From Lamellibrachia columna (lineage: Eukaryota > Annelida > Polychaeta > Sabellida > Siboglinidae): a DNA stretch of 64,000 bases. Made by a program: the position numbers and the translations under genes. The notes beneath the pieces are model-generated. The model had not been told where the DNA came from. It saw only the letters and a program-made list of their open reading frames with translations, and did not search any database. The stretch covers positions 44,724,002 to 44,788,001 of the forward strand of contig OY759263.1 of NCBI GenBank assembly GCA_963662155.1, read 5' to 3'. This document shows, piece by piece, positions 12,020 through 23,269 of this stretch. Each line of letters begins with the position of its first letter. Within the stretch, counting starts at the first letter, position 1.

Positions 12020-13370
12020 GGTACAACAACATTCTCATCATACCTGTAACTGTACCTTTAATTGTAATTCTCACCAAACCCTTAACTAAACCCCTAACTG
12101 TAATTCTCGTCATATCCATAACTGTACCCTTTAATAACTGTAATTCTTACCATACTCGTACCTGTATCGTAATTATCACTATACGTTTAACTATGCTTTT
12201 ATAGTTTTACCCTAACTGTAATTCTCGCCATACCCTTAACTGTACCCTTAATTGTAATCCTCAACATACCTCTAATTGTACCCCTAACTGTAATTCTCAC
12301 CCTACCTACAACTGTACTCTTAACTGTGTTTCTCACCATACCCGTAACAGTAGCACTACATCCTCAGTACACAGCTAGAACACATAGTTACAGTATCCCA
12401 GGTACACAGCTAGAAACGTAGTCACAATAATCTCAACATACAATGTAGTAGTAGTCACAATAATCTCACTGTAGTAGTAGTCACACTAATCTCAACATAC
12501 ACTGAACTGTAATTCTCACCACACCCTTAACTACAACTGTAATTATCTCCACACTCTTAACTGTACCATTCACTGTAATTCTAAATATACCCTTAATTGT
12601 TAATCTCACCGTACCCTTAACTGTGATGCTCACCATACCCGTATCTGTAATTATCGCCATACCCTTAATTGTACCATTAACTGTAATTCTCACCATACCT
12701 ATAAATGTACCCTTCGCTTCATTTCTCACCATACCCTTAACTGCATCCTAAACTGCAATTCTCACCTTACCCCTAGCTGTACCCTTAACTGTGATTCTCA
12801 AACCCCCCAACTTTACCCCTATTTGTAATTCTCACCATTCCTACAACTGTACTCTCAACTGTTTTTTTAGCTACTGTCTCCCAATACACAGGTAGAATAC
12901 GTAATCACTATATCCCTCTCCCCATACCCTTAACGGTAATTCTCACCATACCTTTAACTGCATCATTAGCTGTAATTCTAACCTTACCCCTAAATGTACC
13001 CTTCATTGTTATTCTCACCATACTCTTAACTGTACCCTTAACTGCAATTCTCACCATTCCCCTAATTGTACCCTTACCTGTAATTCTCACCTTACCCCTA
13101 ACGGCACCCTTAACTGTAATTATATACGTAGCCACAATACATACCCTTAAGTGTATCCCTAACTGTAATTCTTACCATATCCCCAACTGTACCCTGAACT
13201 GTAATTATCATCATACCATTAACTATAGCTATAACTGTAATTCTCGCCATATCTATAACTGTGCCCGCAACTGTAATTCGCACCACCATTCCCCAACTGT
13301 ATCCTTAACTGTAATTCTCACCATGCCCTTAACTGTACACCTAACTGTAATTTTCACCATATCCATAACT
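12020..13370. repeat. Long degenerate satellite of (C)CCTTAACTGTAATTCTCACCAT-type units
   Basis: About 1.35 kb of alternating CCCTTAACTGTACC and TAACTGTAATTCTCACCATA motifs with much substitution. It is broken by short segments with CACAGCTAGAA and GTAGTCACAATA. Open frames on both strands are repeat translations (ITVKGTVRG-like). Some motifs resemble CCCTAA telomeric units but are not arrayed as hexamers. Confidence 0.85.
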
Positions 13371-13640
13371 GTTGTAGTGCGGAGCACACGTGTAAATTGT
13401 CCGCATTCACGGTTAATCCGCACAATAGTCACCATCCGCACAATAAACAAACCCAAAATAGTCCACCCTATAAATACGCCACACAGACGCAGACAGACGG
13501 ACTGAATACTGGACCGACGACCGCACACCTCTACAGAAGGAAGCGCCGTCACAGTCCAAAGTCTCACCCCGATTGTGCCGCCAACTAATAGTAAGTAAGA
13601 AAGCACAATATTGGCGCCGCGAGCAGGGTTATTCAGCTTG
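13369..13640 (+). repeat. Possible solo or truncated LTR with primer-binding site
   Basis: The segment begins TGTTGTAGTGCGG, contains a TATAAATA promoter-like box (about 13469), and is followed near 13606 by TTGGCGCCGCGAGCAGGG. That sequence has the form of a tRNA primer-binding site next to a 5' LTR. No matching 3' LTR was found in the window, so this may be the 5' end of a deleted element. Downstream a short frame starts at ATG 14337 and stops at the TGA of 14466-14468. A charged, coiled-coil-like stretch (14580-14880) could be gag debris, but I do not recognise it. Confidence 0.35.
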
Positions 13641-15071
13641 TAATTCTGCACTGAAATTTCCAAGCAGGGTATTCGGCTTGTTGCAGGTAGTATTTCTGCG
13701 CGACAGTATTAAGCAGGAGAAGCCTGCAGGCTTTCAAGCGTTTTTACACCTTTGTGAGACAGTTTCAAAAGCGTAATAAAGAACTTGTTGGCTTCTAGCG
13801 CAAGTAATGCTGAATTATTTGTTACGATATTCAACGTATTCAAACTAGGCTACGCTCAACGTATTATTTAGAAAATTTACTTTGGTGCCAAAACTACTTT
13901 TGGGCGTGGCCGCGTCTGTTGCTTAGTTACATACAGCTGATTGGCATTTAACCCTTACGACAGCATTGTGTTTATTTCATTTTCATGTAGTGATTTGGGT
14001 GTTGTTAAAACTTAGTTCGATACTTTTTAAACGAATTGACATCACTAATTATGTCACTGTTATATTAGGCTAGTACACCGACTATTTTCATAACATGAAA
14101 ACCTGACATTATCTAAAAATCTCTGTGTAATAGACTCACGTTTGCGATTGGTTATCCTGTCATTAAATTATATTATTGTATGCTAAATATTTAGCTGCAT
14201 TATTTTGGTGATTTGTCGTGCTGTCTTGTTCTAATGACAAAAATGCATTAGTCATATTTATATGTCTGAATTATTGTAATCAACTTTGTTAAATACTATT
14301 ACATTTCTAAACGCAGTTTGACTTAACAGCACAAACATGGCCTCTGGGATAACTATTTACACTTGCACTAGATCAGAACTATGGGCGTTGTTGGATAACG
14401 TTACATCAGCAAATCAAAAGAAGCTTTGGAAAGCTGTGACAACTAAGAGAGAAAACAGAGGTAGATGACTTAGGGCCAACCTTTTCATCCATCACTGGAA
14501 TAACTGGAAGTAAGACGACTCAGCCTCGTTAACTCTACACTAGCGGGAAGCGAATTGATCGATGGCAAAGAGAAGATGTTGAGAGAAAGGATACAGCAGA
14601 TGGAGAAGGAAAAATAATGTATAATTCGGAGGAAGGAGAAGGAAAAAGAAAAGTATAATTCGAGATTATGAGAAGAAACCAGAAAAACAACACGAAGGAT
14701 CAAACATGATGCAGTTTGATGATGATGATGAAGAAGAATTTCTAAAGATGATGTCAATCATGTTGGCAAAACGCCGCAAGTCGCAAGAGAGAGGAAATGA
14801 AAGAAGATGGGGAATGTGTGGCACTGAGGAAACGAAATACCCGGACAAAAAAATCCCTCCTATACGCACACCTCAACGTTGTTGCTGAACTATCACGTAT
14901 GTTAGGGTTTGGAACTCGGAGGAGAAACAGGAGGTGATGACCAGTCAGGGTGTGATGACCCGTAATGTCTCTACCGATGACCCGATTGGTTGCCGATATC
15001 CTCCAGTCAGCGGAAAAAGGGAGCTAGTTCACAAATACACCCCTGTCGGCGTGATAAGTGAAGTGAACTAG
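13641..15071. other. Mostly unassigned DNA left of the Tudor-like segment
   Basis: It holds the short frame from ATG 14337, the acidic/charged stretch near 14700-14880, and a block around 15031-15071 that is repeated at about 15164-15210 (ACTAGTTCACAAATACAC, CCTGTCGGCGTG). No family recognised. Confidence 0.3.
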
Positions 15072-15234
15072 TTGTACAAATTGATACCCCCTGATTATCC
15101 CGCATTGCATCGTGTAAAGGGAAGCATGCCCAAAACAGGCACAAACCCTCCAATCGAGGAAGTTGGACTAGTTCACAAATACACTCCTGTCGGCGTGAAA
15201 CGTGAACTAAATCGAGAGGAAGATGACTACCTAG
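15072..15234 (+). pseudogene. Left part of a Tudor-like host sequence, split by Gypsy element 1
   Basis: An open frame of 54 codons plus one base runs into the left copy of the CCTAG duplication. If the element and one duplication copy are ignored, the frame stays open into 19827 and on to a TAA near 19900. That continuity suggests the element landed in a coding or once-coding segment. A stop lies just upstream (15069-15071). The part contains EVGLVHKYTPVGVKREL, whose core also appears in the partial duplicate near 15031. The link to the Tudor domain downstream needs a frame change or splice and is inference. Confidence 0.4.
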
Positions 15235-15363
15235 TGTAGTGTATTACACACGCTTTATTATTCCAACGAAAACATGGCAAACTGCTCACAACCAGGGAGC
15301 GGTCGCTCATCGCCTTGCCACAGGGAGCATGCATAAATGCCCATTGAACACCAATACTCTACA
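15235..15363 (-). repeat. Gypsy element 1, 3' LTR
   Basis: 129 bp, near-identical to 19693-19821. It lies next to the minus-strand polypurine tract at about 15364-15376 and the left CCTAG duplication. Confidence 0.95.
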
Positions 15364-15527
15364 CTCCTCCCTTCCAAATGTTACGTATCAAGAACATTTA
15401 AACAACCTGGTTGAACTACTCCACATCTACAACATGACAACGCAGTCCCTGGATTCAACGTCCGTTATTTAGTCCATTACTAGCAATGACATTTTAGTAC
15501 ATGATTAACCAGCGTCTATGTTCTTAA

Positions 15528-15979
15528 TTAAACTGGACATCGTCTTTCTACTGTCACAAATCCAGCTTCTCTGGAGACTTCCTGATTCTTGTGGACCTTC
15601 TCACGGAATAGTCCACTGCCCTCGATATCTGCACAGGAATTGCCGGTCTCACGGGATGGTTCACTGCCATCGGTGTCTGCACTGGAATTGCCGGTCTCAC
15701 GGGATGGTTCACTGCCATCGGTGTCTGCACTGGAATTGCCGGTCACACTTGATGGTTCACTGCCCTCGGTATCTGAACTGGAATTGACGGCCTGTCTTCT
15801 TCTGCTTCGACTGCTGTTCCTGTCGATTCGTCAACCACTGGTACCTCCACTGCACTAGGTACCATGGTGATGTCAGAGACTCTGATTTGGTCACTATGCC
15901 TCTGCCATACAGTACCTTCTTCTACCAGCACCGCGTACGATATGGTACCCTCTTCTCTTGGATGGTACCAGGTACCCAC
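15528..15979 (-). pseudogene. Gypsy element 1: post-integrase C-terminal tail with 15-16 residue repeats
   Basis: Downstream of the integrase core, two overlapping frames cover the C-terminal tail. It contains repeats of a TGNSSADTDGSEPSRE type unit, encoded by a roughly 45-bp tandem repeat at about 15600-15770. The stretch before it (WYHPREEGTISYAV) resembles the C-terminal GPY/F-like region that follows Gypsy integrases. The repeats are acidic and low-complexity; their role is unknown. Confidence 0.6.
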
Positions 15980-16585
15980 TTTTGATCGTTGCGATAGTTT
16001 CTTACCGCTACTCTGTCTCCAACTTCAAATGCTCTGTGTTGCCCTCTCCTCTCCTCTATTAACGTGGCCTGGTGATTCTCCACAGTCTTTCTGGTGTTGG
16101 GTCTTATGACATCTAGTCTTGTTCGCAGTCCTCGCCCCATCAGTATCATTGCCATGGAATCACCAGTTGTCGCATGTGGAGCGTTTCTGTAGGCAAACAG
16201 AAATTGGGCCAGGTGTCGTTGTACTGCACCCGAGTCGCCTCTTGCTGATCTCATGGCCTGTTTGAATGAATCGTTCCACCTGCCCGTTGGTCGCTGGGTG
16301 GTAGGGTGCAGAAAATGTGTGCCTGATGTTGTTTGCTTTCATGAAGTTTCGGAAAACTTCGCTTGTGAATTGACTTCCGTTGTCACTGTGCAAATGTTCT
16401 GGTAGACCATACCTTGCAAACACATCTCGTAATAGTTCCACGGTTTTCTCTGATGATGCCAAGACTGTCGGTAGTACTTCGGGCCATTTGTTGTGTGCGT
16501 CGACCGCTATTAAGAACATCTGTCCCGTAAACGGTCCAGTTAATCTACATGAATACGCTGCCATGGTTTTGCAGGTCATTCCCAC
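15922..16585 (-). pseudogene. Gypsy element 1: integrase core and C-terminus
   Basis: The DDE triad is visible: Asp in LIAVDAHNKW, Asp in LHSDNGSQF and Glu in TNGQVERFIQ. The frame then shifts (16160-16254 overlap) into a second frame carrying FLFAYRNAPHATTG and GDRVAVRNYR, the usual end of the rve domain and start of the C-terminal domain. The N-terminal H2C2 region (HVGHIGVVKMKG) is in the preceding pol frame and is damaged after it. The integrase would insert element cDNA into host DNA, but this copy is disrupted. Confidence 0.85.
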
Positions 16586-16663
16586 GGATGAAGTGGCACG
16601 GTAGGAGCTTCAAACTGGACTCTCTGGCATCCTTGACATTTCCTGGACAGGGACTCTATATCT

Positions 16664-17641
16664 TTATCTATCCCAGGCCACCAGACATAGTACACTACGT
16701 GTCAGCCCCTTCATTTTCACAACACCGATGTGACCAACGTGTAATTCCTGGAGGATCTGGCTGCGTAACTTCTGTGGCACCAGGAAACGTATTCCCCACA
16801 TGATGCATCCGTGGAATACACTCATCTCATAGCGCTTGGCGAATAATGGTTCAAGTCCCTCTGGACAGATCGTCGGCCATCCTTGCTGTGTCCTCTGAAG
16901 AACCTTTGACATGACGGGGTCCTTGCTGGACTCCGTCTTGATGGTCGCTGCCGTGACAGGTAGGGTTTCCACGTGGTCCATGTAGAATATATCCACCACC
17001 TCAGGAGATGTCTTTCCCGTTTTCAAGGGTAACCTCGAAAGTCCATCTGCGTTTGCATGTTTCAAAGAGCTTTTATAGACTATGTCATAGTCGTGTGCTG
17101 CTAGCTGTGGGGCATACCATTGCATCCGTGCAGCTGTCATTGCTGGAATACTCTTTCCTGGATGAAAGATAGCTGTGAGGGGTTGGTGATCCGTCACCAG
17201 CGTGAATCGTCTTCCAAACAGGTACTGGTTGAACTTCCTAACTCCCCACACGAGTCCCAGTGCCTCTTTGTCTATCTTGCTATAATTTCGTTCAGCCTTG
17301 TTTAAAGTTCGCGAGGCGAACGCGATTGGTTTCTCCAATCCATCTGGAATCTTGTGACTGAGTACGGCGCCCAGACCATATGCAGATGCGTCGCACGCTA
17401 CTCTGATCGGCAAGTCCGGATCATAATGAACGAGAACTTGTTCCGAAGTGATCAGACTCTTCACTTCATCAAACGCCTGTTCACATTCCTTCGACCACAT
17501 CCACTTTTGATATTTCTCTAGCAACTGGTTTAGGGGATGTAACACACTAGCCAAGTTGGGTAAAAACCTGTGGTAGTAATTCACCAGTCCAAGAAATCCT
17601 CTTAAACTACTGACATCTTGAGGGTGTGGTGCCTTCTGCAC
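16664..17641 (-). pseudogene. Gypsy element 1: RT thumb, RNase H and start of integrase
   Basis: 325 residues in one frame. First comes the RT thumb/connection region (LRGFLGLVNYYHRFLPNLAS). Next is RNase H with VACDASAYGLGAVLS, the aspartate-led first motif, and the DHQPLTAIF segment. The spacer to integrase follows. The frame meets the previous RT frame at a stop near 17642. These motifs are typical of Ty3/Gypsy; the break before and after shows decay. Confidence 0.85.
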
Positions 17642-17644
17642 GGC

Positions 17645-17878
17645 CTATATCTTGGCCTTTGTTTTGTGCAGACCATCGTGAACAATCTCATGGCCACAGT
17701 ACTCAATCCGTTCCATGAAGAACCAGCACTTCTTCGCATTGATCCGCAAGTCCTTCTCTGCCAGCCTCCGTAGGACTGCCTCTAAGTTTTCCAGATGTTC
17801 AGCATCAGACTTTCCTGTAACAATGATGTCATCTAGCATTACCTCCACGCCAGGGATTCCTTGTAGGGTCTGCTCCAT
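17645..17878 (-). pseudogene. Gypsy element 1: RT catalytic segment
   Basis: A short frame with the RT catalytic motif as VMLDDIIVTGKS (LDD in place of the usual YVDD or FVDD) followed by HLENLEAVLRRL. It is separated by frame changes from the RT frames on both sides. The two aspartates are present. Confidence 0.85.
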
Positions 17879-17927
17879 TGCCCTCTGCCATATCGAGGGT
17901 GCTGTTTTAATCCCGAACGGCAGCCTA

Positions 17928-18935
17928 TTACTTAAACAGGCCCTTGTGTGTGTTGATTGTGAGGTATTTCTTTGAGTCCTCCTCTACCTCCATCTGCAGA
18001 TAAGCATTATTGAGGTCAATTGTGCTAATTCTCTTGCCTCCGGCCATCTTGGATAAAATATCTTCGATACGTGGTAACGGATATTTATCTCCCCGGAGCA
18101 CTGGGTTGATTGTCACTTTATAGTCCCCACAGAGACGTACATCCTTTGTTTCTCGCTTTGCCACCGGTACCACTCCAGATGCCCACTGGCTATACTCGAC
18201 AGGGGATATGATTCCCTCTTTCTGGAGCCTTTCTAGCTCCTTCTCAAAGTACGGTTTGATCGCATATGGCACGATTCGTGGCTTGCAAAACTTCGGTTGA
18301 ACACCTTCCTGCACGGTGAGCTTTGCTTTCACACCTTTTAATGTCCCTAAGCGTTTCGTGCTTACCAACTTGTACTTGGCCATCAGCCTCTGAACTTGTT
18401 TGTTGGCATCCTTCAGGGAAATATCCTTGCTAGTCCCGTCATATGACTTCAGGGAGTGGATCTCTCCCCAATCGAGCTTGATCTCCCAAAACCAGTCACG
18501 ACCGAACAGCACTTGTCGACCGCCTTTGATAACGTATAAGTCCAGCTTCACCTTCTGCTTCTTGTGCTTGACCTGGACACGAAGCTTTCCTTCGGGGACA
18601 ACCAACTCCCCCATGTAGGTTCGGAGAGTTACTGATGTAGGCTGGAGTTCATGCTTCTGGAACATTTCCTTGTACACATGGTGTGGGATTACTGAATATG
18701 CCGACCCAGTATCGACCTCCATTTTAAGCGGTTGCCCGGCTACCCGCAGTGTCGTCCAAATCATGTCAGTTCTGTTCTTTGGTTTTGTTAACTGGTGAAC
18801 CGCATCTAGGGTGTGTAACCCATCGCTCCACCCGTTGTCATCACCACCATTGCTACTGTCACCTTTGGCAGCTGACATTTGGTTCAACTTTTTGCTTTTC
18901 TTGTAGTGTTTGTTTTTGTCACCAAACCGACACAC
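17928..18935 (-). pseudogene. Gypsy element 1: zinc knuckle end, protease and RT N-terminus
   Basis: The frame continues from a CCHC zinc knuckle just upstream (CHGCGKPGHIRAVC, at about 18936-18980 on the minus strand). It passes through an aspartic protease with MEVDTGSAYSVIP (DTG active site) to the RT fingers (WASGVVPVAKRETKDVRLCG) and motif A (ISTIDLNNAYLQME). It ends at a stop after THKGLFK. Zinc knuckle, protease and RT in one frame imply a single gag-pol or pol polyprotein in the parent element. Confidence 0.9.
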
Positions 18936-19242
18936 GGCCCTGATGTGGCCCGGCTTCCCACATCCGTGGCAGATTTCGTCTCTGAAGCGACAATCGTCCG
19001 ACCTGTGCCCGCGGCCATTACATCTGTAATATATGTAATTTCTTCTCGGTTATCTGTCTCTCCCTCTGTTCTGACGTGGCTGCTGTTGGGAATACAGCTT
19101 GTGGACAGATGCCCTAGCCTCTCCGTGTCTATTTTGTAGTTCGTCGGTGTCACCACTAGCTGTTTCGTCTATCTTCGCTGTTTCGATAGCAGTTTCCAGA
19201 CTTAGGTTTTTGACTTTTACAAGCTTCTTCTGTGTTGACTCC

Positions 19243-19692
19243 GATCATAGACCCAACACAAACTGGTCTCTCAGGGCTGTAGTTAGGTTGTCTGCATAAC
19301 CACAATGCAGCGACAGTCGCCGCAGCTCTGCCACGAACAAGGCGACACTTTCACCCTCGTGTTGATTTCGGCGGCCAAAACGGAAACGCTCCCCTATTTT
19401 AGTGGTTTGGGGGTCTAGATGATCCCCAAGTGTTTTTACTAAGTCCGCAAATGGCTTAGTTGACGGTTTTGTGGGAGCCATCAATGTTTTCAGTAGTCCA
19501 TAGGTGTCGCTCTCTATCACACTTATCAATAGAGCCGCCTTTTTTCGCTCATCTGTGTCGTTCACATAGAAATACGACTCCAGCCTCTCAACGTACGCCG
19601 CCCATGCTTCTTTAGAATGATCAAACTCACCCAAAGTGGCGCTGCCATAATGTTTTTTTTCACTTATGGTCTTATCCCATCCTCGTCGCCAC
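19243..19692 (-). pseudogene. Gypsy element 1: gag
   Basis: The gag capsid region reads in one frame from inside the leader, with FDHSKEAWAAYVERLESYF and RFRFGRRNQHEGESVALFVA, a retrotransposon gag (capsid) signature. An in-frame TGA just after FVLGL separates it from the nucleocapsid. The best ATG lies in a different frame a few codons upstream, so a small indel also affects the start. Confidence 0.8.
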
Positions 19693-19821
19693 TGTAGTGT
19701 ATTACACACGCTTTATTATTCCAACGAAAACATGGCAGACCACTCACAGCCAGGGAGCGGTCGCTCATCGCCTTGCCACAGGGAGCATGCATAAATGCCC
19801 ATTGAACACCAATACCCTACA
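19693..19821 (-). repeat. Gypsy element 1, 5' LTR
   Basis: 129 bp, differing from the 3' LTR at about 5 sites (near 4%). It is followed on its right by the second CCTAG duplication. Confidence 0.95.
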
Positions 19822-19826
19822 CCTAG

Positions 19827-20230
19827 ATGGTCCTACGTTACACCAGGAAAATGGAAACAAGCCCAAAGCACACCCAGATGGTGTTCAAACAAAAGCTTAA
19901 ACAGACAATATCATATGTTGTCGTACGGTACCGAGATGCCACCGTACAATCGGGCAAGTGTCGGGTGTACGTACTCATTGTGATCAGTCCGGGCGAGTTA
20001 TATGTGCAACTCGAGGAGGAAGGGATAGCAGATCCGGAGGTTGAGCTAAGTTGTAGGATAAATTAGTTATACGGTAGTCTGAATGAAACGGAGATGATCT
20101 TAGACGACCCCGAGGTTGTGATACCGTGTTGTGTCAATGAAGGGTCCGAGAGGTACAGAGCCGTCGTCTGTGACAACACCGACGCCGCCAAACTCGTCGT
20201 CAGGTATGTTGATTACGGCAGCAAGGATGG
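19827..20230 (+). pseudogene. Tudor-domain sequence with an in-frame stop
   Basis: The frame at 19905-20230 has extended-Tudor hallmarks. It contains VLIVISPGELYVQLEE (the SPxxFYVQL pattern), then ERYRAVVCDNT and LVVRYVDYGSKD (the RAxV...V.YxDYG core). An in-frame TAG at 20064-20066 interrupts it between the two halves. Tudor-domain proteins bind methylated arginines on Piwi-type proteins and act in germline transposon silencing. The domain runs directly into the 27-bp array. It is probably a pseudogene, or one exon group of a decayed gene; a sequencing error at the stop is possible. Confidence 0.7.
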
Positions 20231-21330
20231 GTCAGTTATTGATGTCTCAGTGGACGGTTCAGTGAATGTTGTCTCAGTAGATGGGTCCGTGAATGTTGTC
20301 TCAGTGGATGGGTCAGTGAATGTTGTCTCAGTGGATGGGTCAGTGATTGTTGTATCAGTGGCAGGTCAATGAATGTTGTCCCATTGGATGGGTCAGTGAA
20401 TTTTGTCTTAGTGGATGGGTCAGTGATTGTTGTCCCAGTGGACAGGTCAGTGAATGTTGTCCCAATGGAAGTGCCCCAGGGGAGAGTGAATGCTGTCTCA
20501 GTGGATGGGTCAGTGAATGTTGTCTCAGTGGATGGGTCAGTAGATGTTGTCTCAGTGGACGGTCAGTGATTGTTGTATCAGAGGCATGTCAATGAATGCT
20601 GTCTCAGTGGATGGGTCAGTGAATTTTGTCTCAGTGGATGGGTCAGTGATTGTTGTCCCAGTGGACAGGTCAGTGAATGTTGTCCCAATGGAAGTGTCAG
20701 TGAATGGTGTCCCAGTGGACAGTGAATGTTGTCTCAGTGGACGGGTCAGTGAATGTTGTCTCAGTGGATGGGTCAGTGAATATTGTGTTATCCCAGTGGA
20801 TGGGTCAGTGAATGTTGTCCCAGTGGAAAGTGAATGTTGTCTCAGTGGATGGTTCAGTGAATGTTGTTCTCAGTGGATGGGTCAGTGAATGTTGTCTCAG
20901 TGGACTGGTTAGCGAGTGTTGTCCCAGTGGATGGGTCAGTGAATGTTGTCTCAGTGGATGGGTCAGTGATTGTTGTATCAGTGGCAGGTCAATGAATGTT
21001 GTTTCAGTGGATGGGTCAGTGATTATAGTCCCAGTGGACAGGTCAGTGAATGTTGTCCCAATGGAAGTGTCAGTGAATGTTGTCCCAGTGGACAGTGAAT
21101 GTTGTCCCAGTGGACGGGTCAGTGAATGTTGTCTCAATGAATATGTCAGTGAATGTTGTCCCAGTGGATGGGTCAGTGAATGTTGTCACAGTGGATGGGT
21201 CAGTGAATGTTGTCTCAGTGGATATGTCAGTGAATGTTGTCTCAGTGGACAGAGAATGGTGTCCCAGTGGGTGGGTAAGTGAATGTTGTTCCAGGTGGTG
21301 GGCCTGTGAATGTTGTTTCTGTCAGTGGCA
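20228..21330. repeat. 27-bp minisatellite array, about 40 copies
   Basis: Unit type TCAGTGAATGTTGTCTCAGT plus GGATGGG, 27 bp. The period is a multiple of three, so frames stay open for long stretches and encode DGSVNVVSV-like repeats in one frame and WVSECCLSG-like repeats in another. Frame slips come from shortened units (for example near 20365, 20475 and 20563). The array is in frame with the Tudor segment at its left edge for some 45 codons. Confidence 0.95.
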
Positions 21331-22560
21331 TACCTAGTATCTCACAATGGTGATGCCAAAGCGGGGGTACGGTTAGTCACCCAAAATCAAGTCAAATTGT
21401 GCATCGTCTAATGCCACGCCACATATTTCAGTGGATGGATCATTGGGTTGGGTTGGGTAAACAAGTAATATAATTTGTGTTGGTGTTACTGAATTAGTGA
21501 TTACTGCAATATCTTGTTCAGTGTTACCTGATTGGTTGGGGTTGGCAGGTTGAGCAACTCCCTATAGGCAACTTGTCAATATGGTTAGGTAAAACAGATA
21601 ATGCCACTCAGCATCCACACACCTGCTCTGTGTACGGCGGTAGAAACCACTGCTCCAGAAACAGGCCATACATGGACACTTTCAACCATGGTCCCGTGTA
21701 CATATTATCAGCGGTGTAAAATACGATAACATACCTCCAAAGGTTTCGGTTCATCCTGTGCTGTCAGTGATATGGTGGGGTATAACCCATTGACTAGTTA
21801 TGTCGTTCAGAGTCACCCTCGATTCCGATTCCTCTCAAGCAGAATGACATATATACTTATATCCAATGGAGTACTGCCAACTTAGAACATTACAGGATAT
21901 AGGCCACCTGTGTTATACAAGAAACAAGACTACTGGTACTTCCTGGTTGGTTGCCCAGTGTGGATGTCTGTACCTGTGCTTTTTTCATTCAACAGCGCGT
22001 GTCCCAATATAATGAATGACTCTATTCATGCATTCATATAAACTGGAATGAGACTAACAGAGGATACAAGGAAGACGATATATTGGAGGATGAGGCTCCA
22101 AGCAGCTGACCCCGCAACTGCAGCCAGTGCATGTTTACCTGGCTGCCACACAAGCCACGTTCTTCTGCTGTGTTCCTCTAGCATTGCATTTATCAAGAAC
22201 TGGGGAAAATCCTGCTAATACTCAACCAACTTGCTCAACGGACAATTTGCCAGATCACACCAATTCGATGAATAGATATAGCTGTCTCAAACTGTTCTCT
22301 GACCCATGAAATAACCTGATACAGTCTTATTGATAGATTGTTTGATTGTTAATTTAGGATCAGCAATGTTAAGAAATTGTGTCCCATGGGTACAACACGT
22401 ACATGTGTACATATACATACAGTAATACTACAATCAATACAATAAAGAATACAACGTTTTTAATTTCCCCACTATCATCATATGTAGTGCGTAATTTTGT
22501 TAAAAATTTAGGGTGGCATGATAATGTGCAGTAAATAGTATACAAAGATTCCAAATTAAG
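21331..22560. other. Non-coding DNA, no gene recognised
   Basis: Mixed composition with short chance frames. A stretch near 21708 (TCAGCGGTGTAAAA) resembles the leader next to the LTR of Gypsy element 2 and may be old retroelement debris. Confidence 0.35.
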
Positions 22561-23269
22561 TAATTACTTGCAGGTGTCTATCGAACTTTCTTGCAGATTC
22601 AAAGTTTATTGTACGTAGAGCTTTCTTGAATTGTATTTTGGATGCCAAGGTTACTATGATATTCAGTTAGTATGTTCCATGAAGACACAACTCGATTGCA
22701 AAAATTTAGTTTTTTATTTTATCAAGTTAATGGGTGTTGTTTTAAGCTTAAATCCGTGACCTCTAGTCGAAATTGTGGTATTTATAATAGGGTTATTACA
22801 AGAAATTAGGTTATTTTCAGATACATTAATATGTCCATGCAGGATATTGTATACCATGACAATGTCATCATAAATCCGGCGGAGTTCGAGACTCTCTAGT
22901 TTAAGATATTCGAGTCTTTGTGTGTAACCATGATTGGTGTAGAGTTGACAACTTTAATAGACCCGGCGCGTAGCGAGCCGTTGCATATTCTCTAAATGGT
23001 GAGTCATGCCCAAGTAATGCCTAGCTGGTATGTATGGGTTCCATACCGTCAAACAATATTCCAACACTGAGCGGACAAATGATTTATATGCCTTAATGAG
23101 AGCATCGATGTTAGCAGTATGAAAACAGCGAAACATAACATTGATTGTGCTGTATGCTTTGCGACAAATAGATTAAATGTGCTATTTAAATAAACACATA
23201 TCATCCACTATCACACCAAGATCTCGGTATTCATTAACGCTAAGAAGCTGCGCACCTTTCAGGTGATAG

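Larger units (their letters stand above)
15235..19821 (-). mobile_element. Ty3/Gypsy element 1: complete by structure, decayed coding
   Basis: Two 129-bp LTRs (15235-15363 and 19693-19821) start TGTAGTG and end CTACA, and differ at about 5 positions. A 5-bp duplication CCTAG flanks them (15230-15234 and 19822-19826). Reading the minus strand, a primer-binding-site-like TGGCGACGAGGATGG follows the 5' LTR, and a purine tract GGAAGGGAGGAG precedes the 3' LTR. The order gag, zinc knuckle, aspartic protease, RT, RNase H, integrase is Ty3/Gypsy. Gag and pol carry stops and frameshifts, so this copy cannot move on its own. It sits inside a Tudor-like host sequence. Confidence 0.95.

Noticed and set aside
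12020..13370. Telomeric repeat tract
   Set aside because: CCCTAA-like words occur but not as a hexamer array; the unit is longer and degenerate.
20228..21330. Possible CRISPR-like array or repeat protein gene
   Set aside because: The 27-bp units are contiguous with no unique spacers, in a eukaryotic context; frames slip repeatedly. Treated as a minisatellite.
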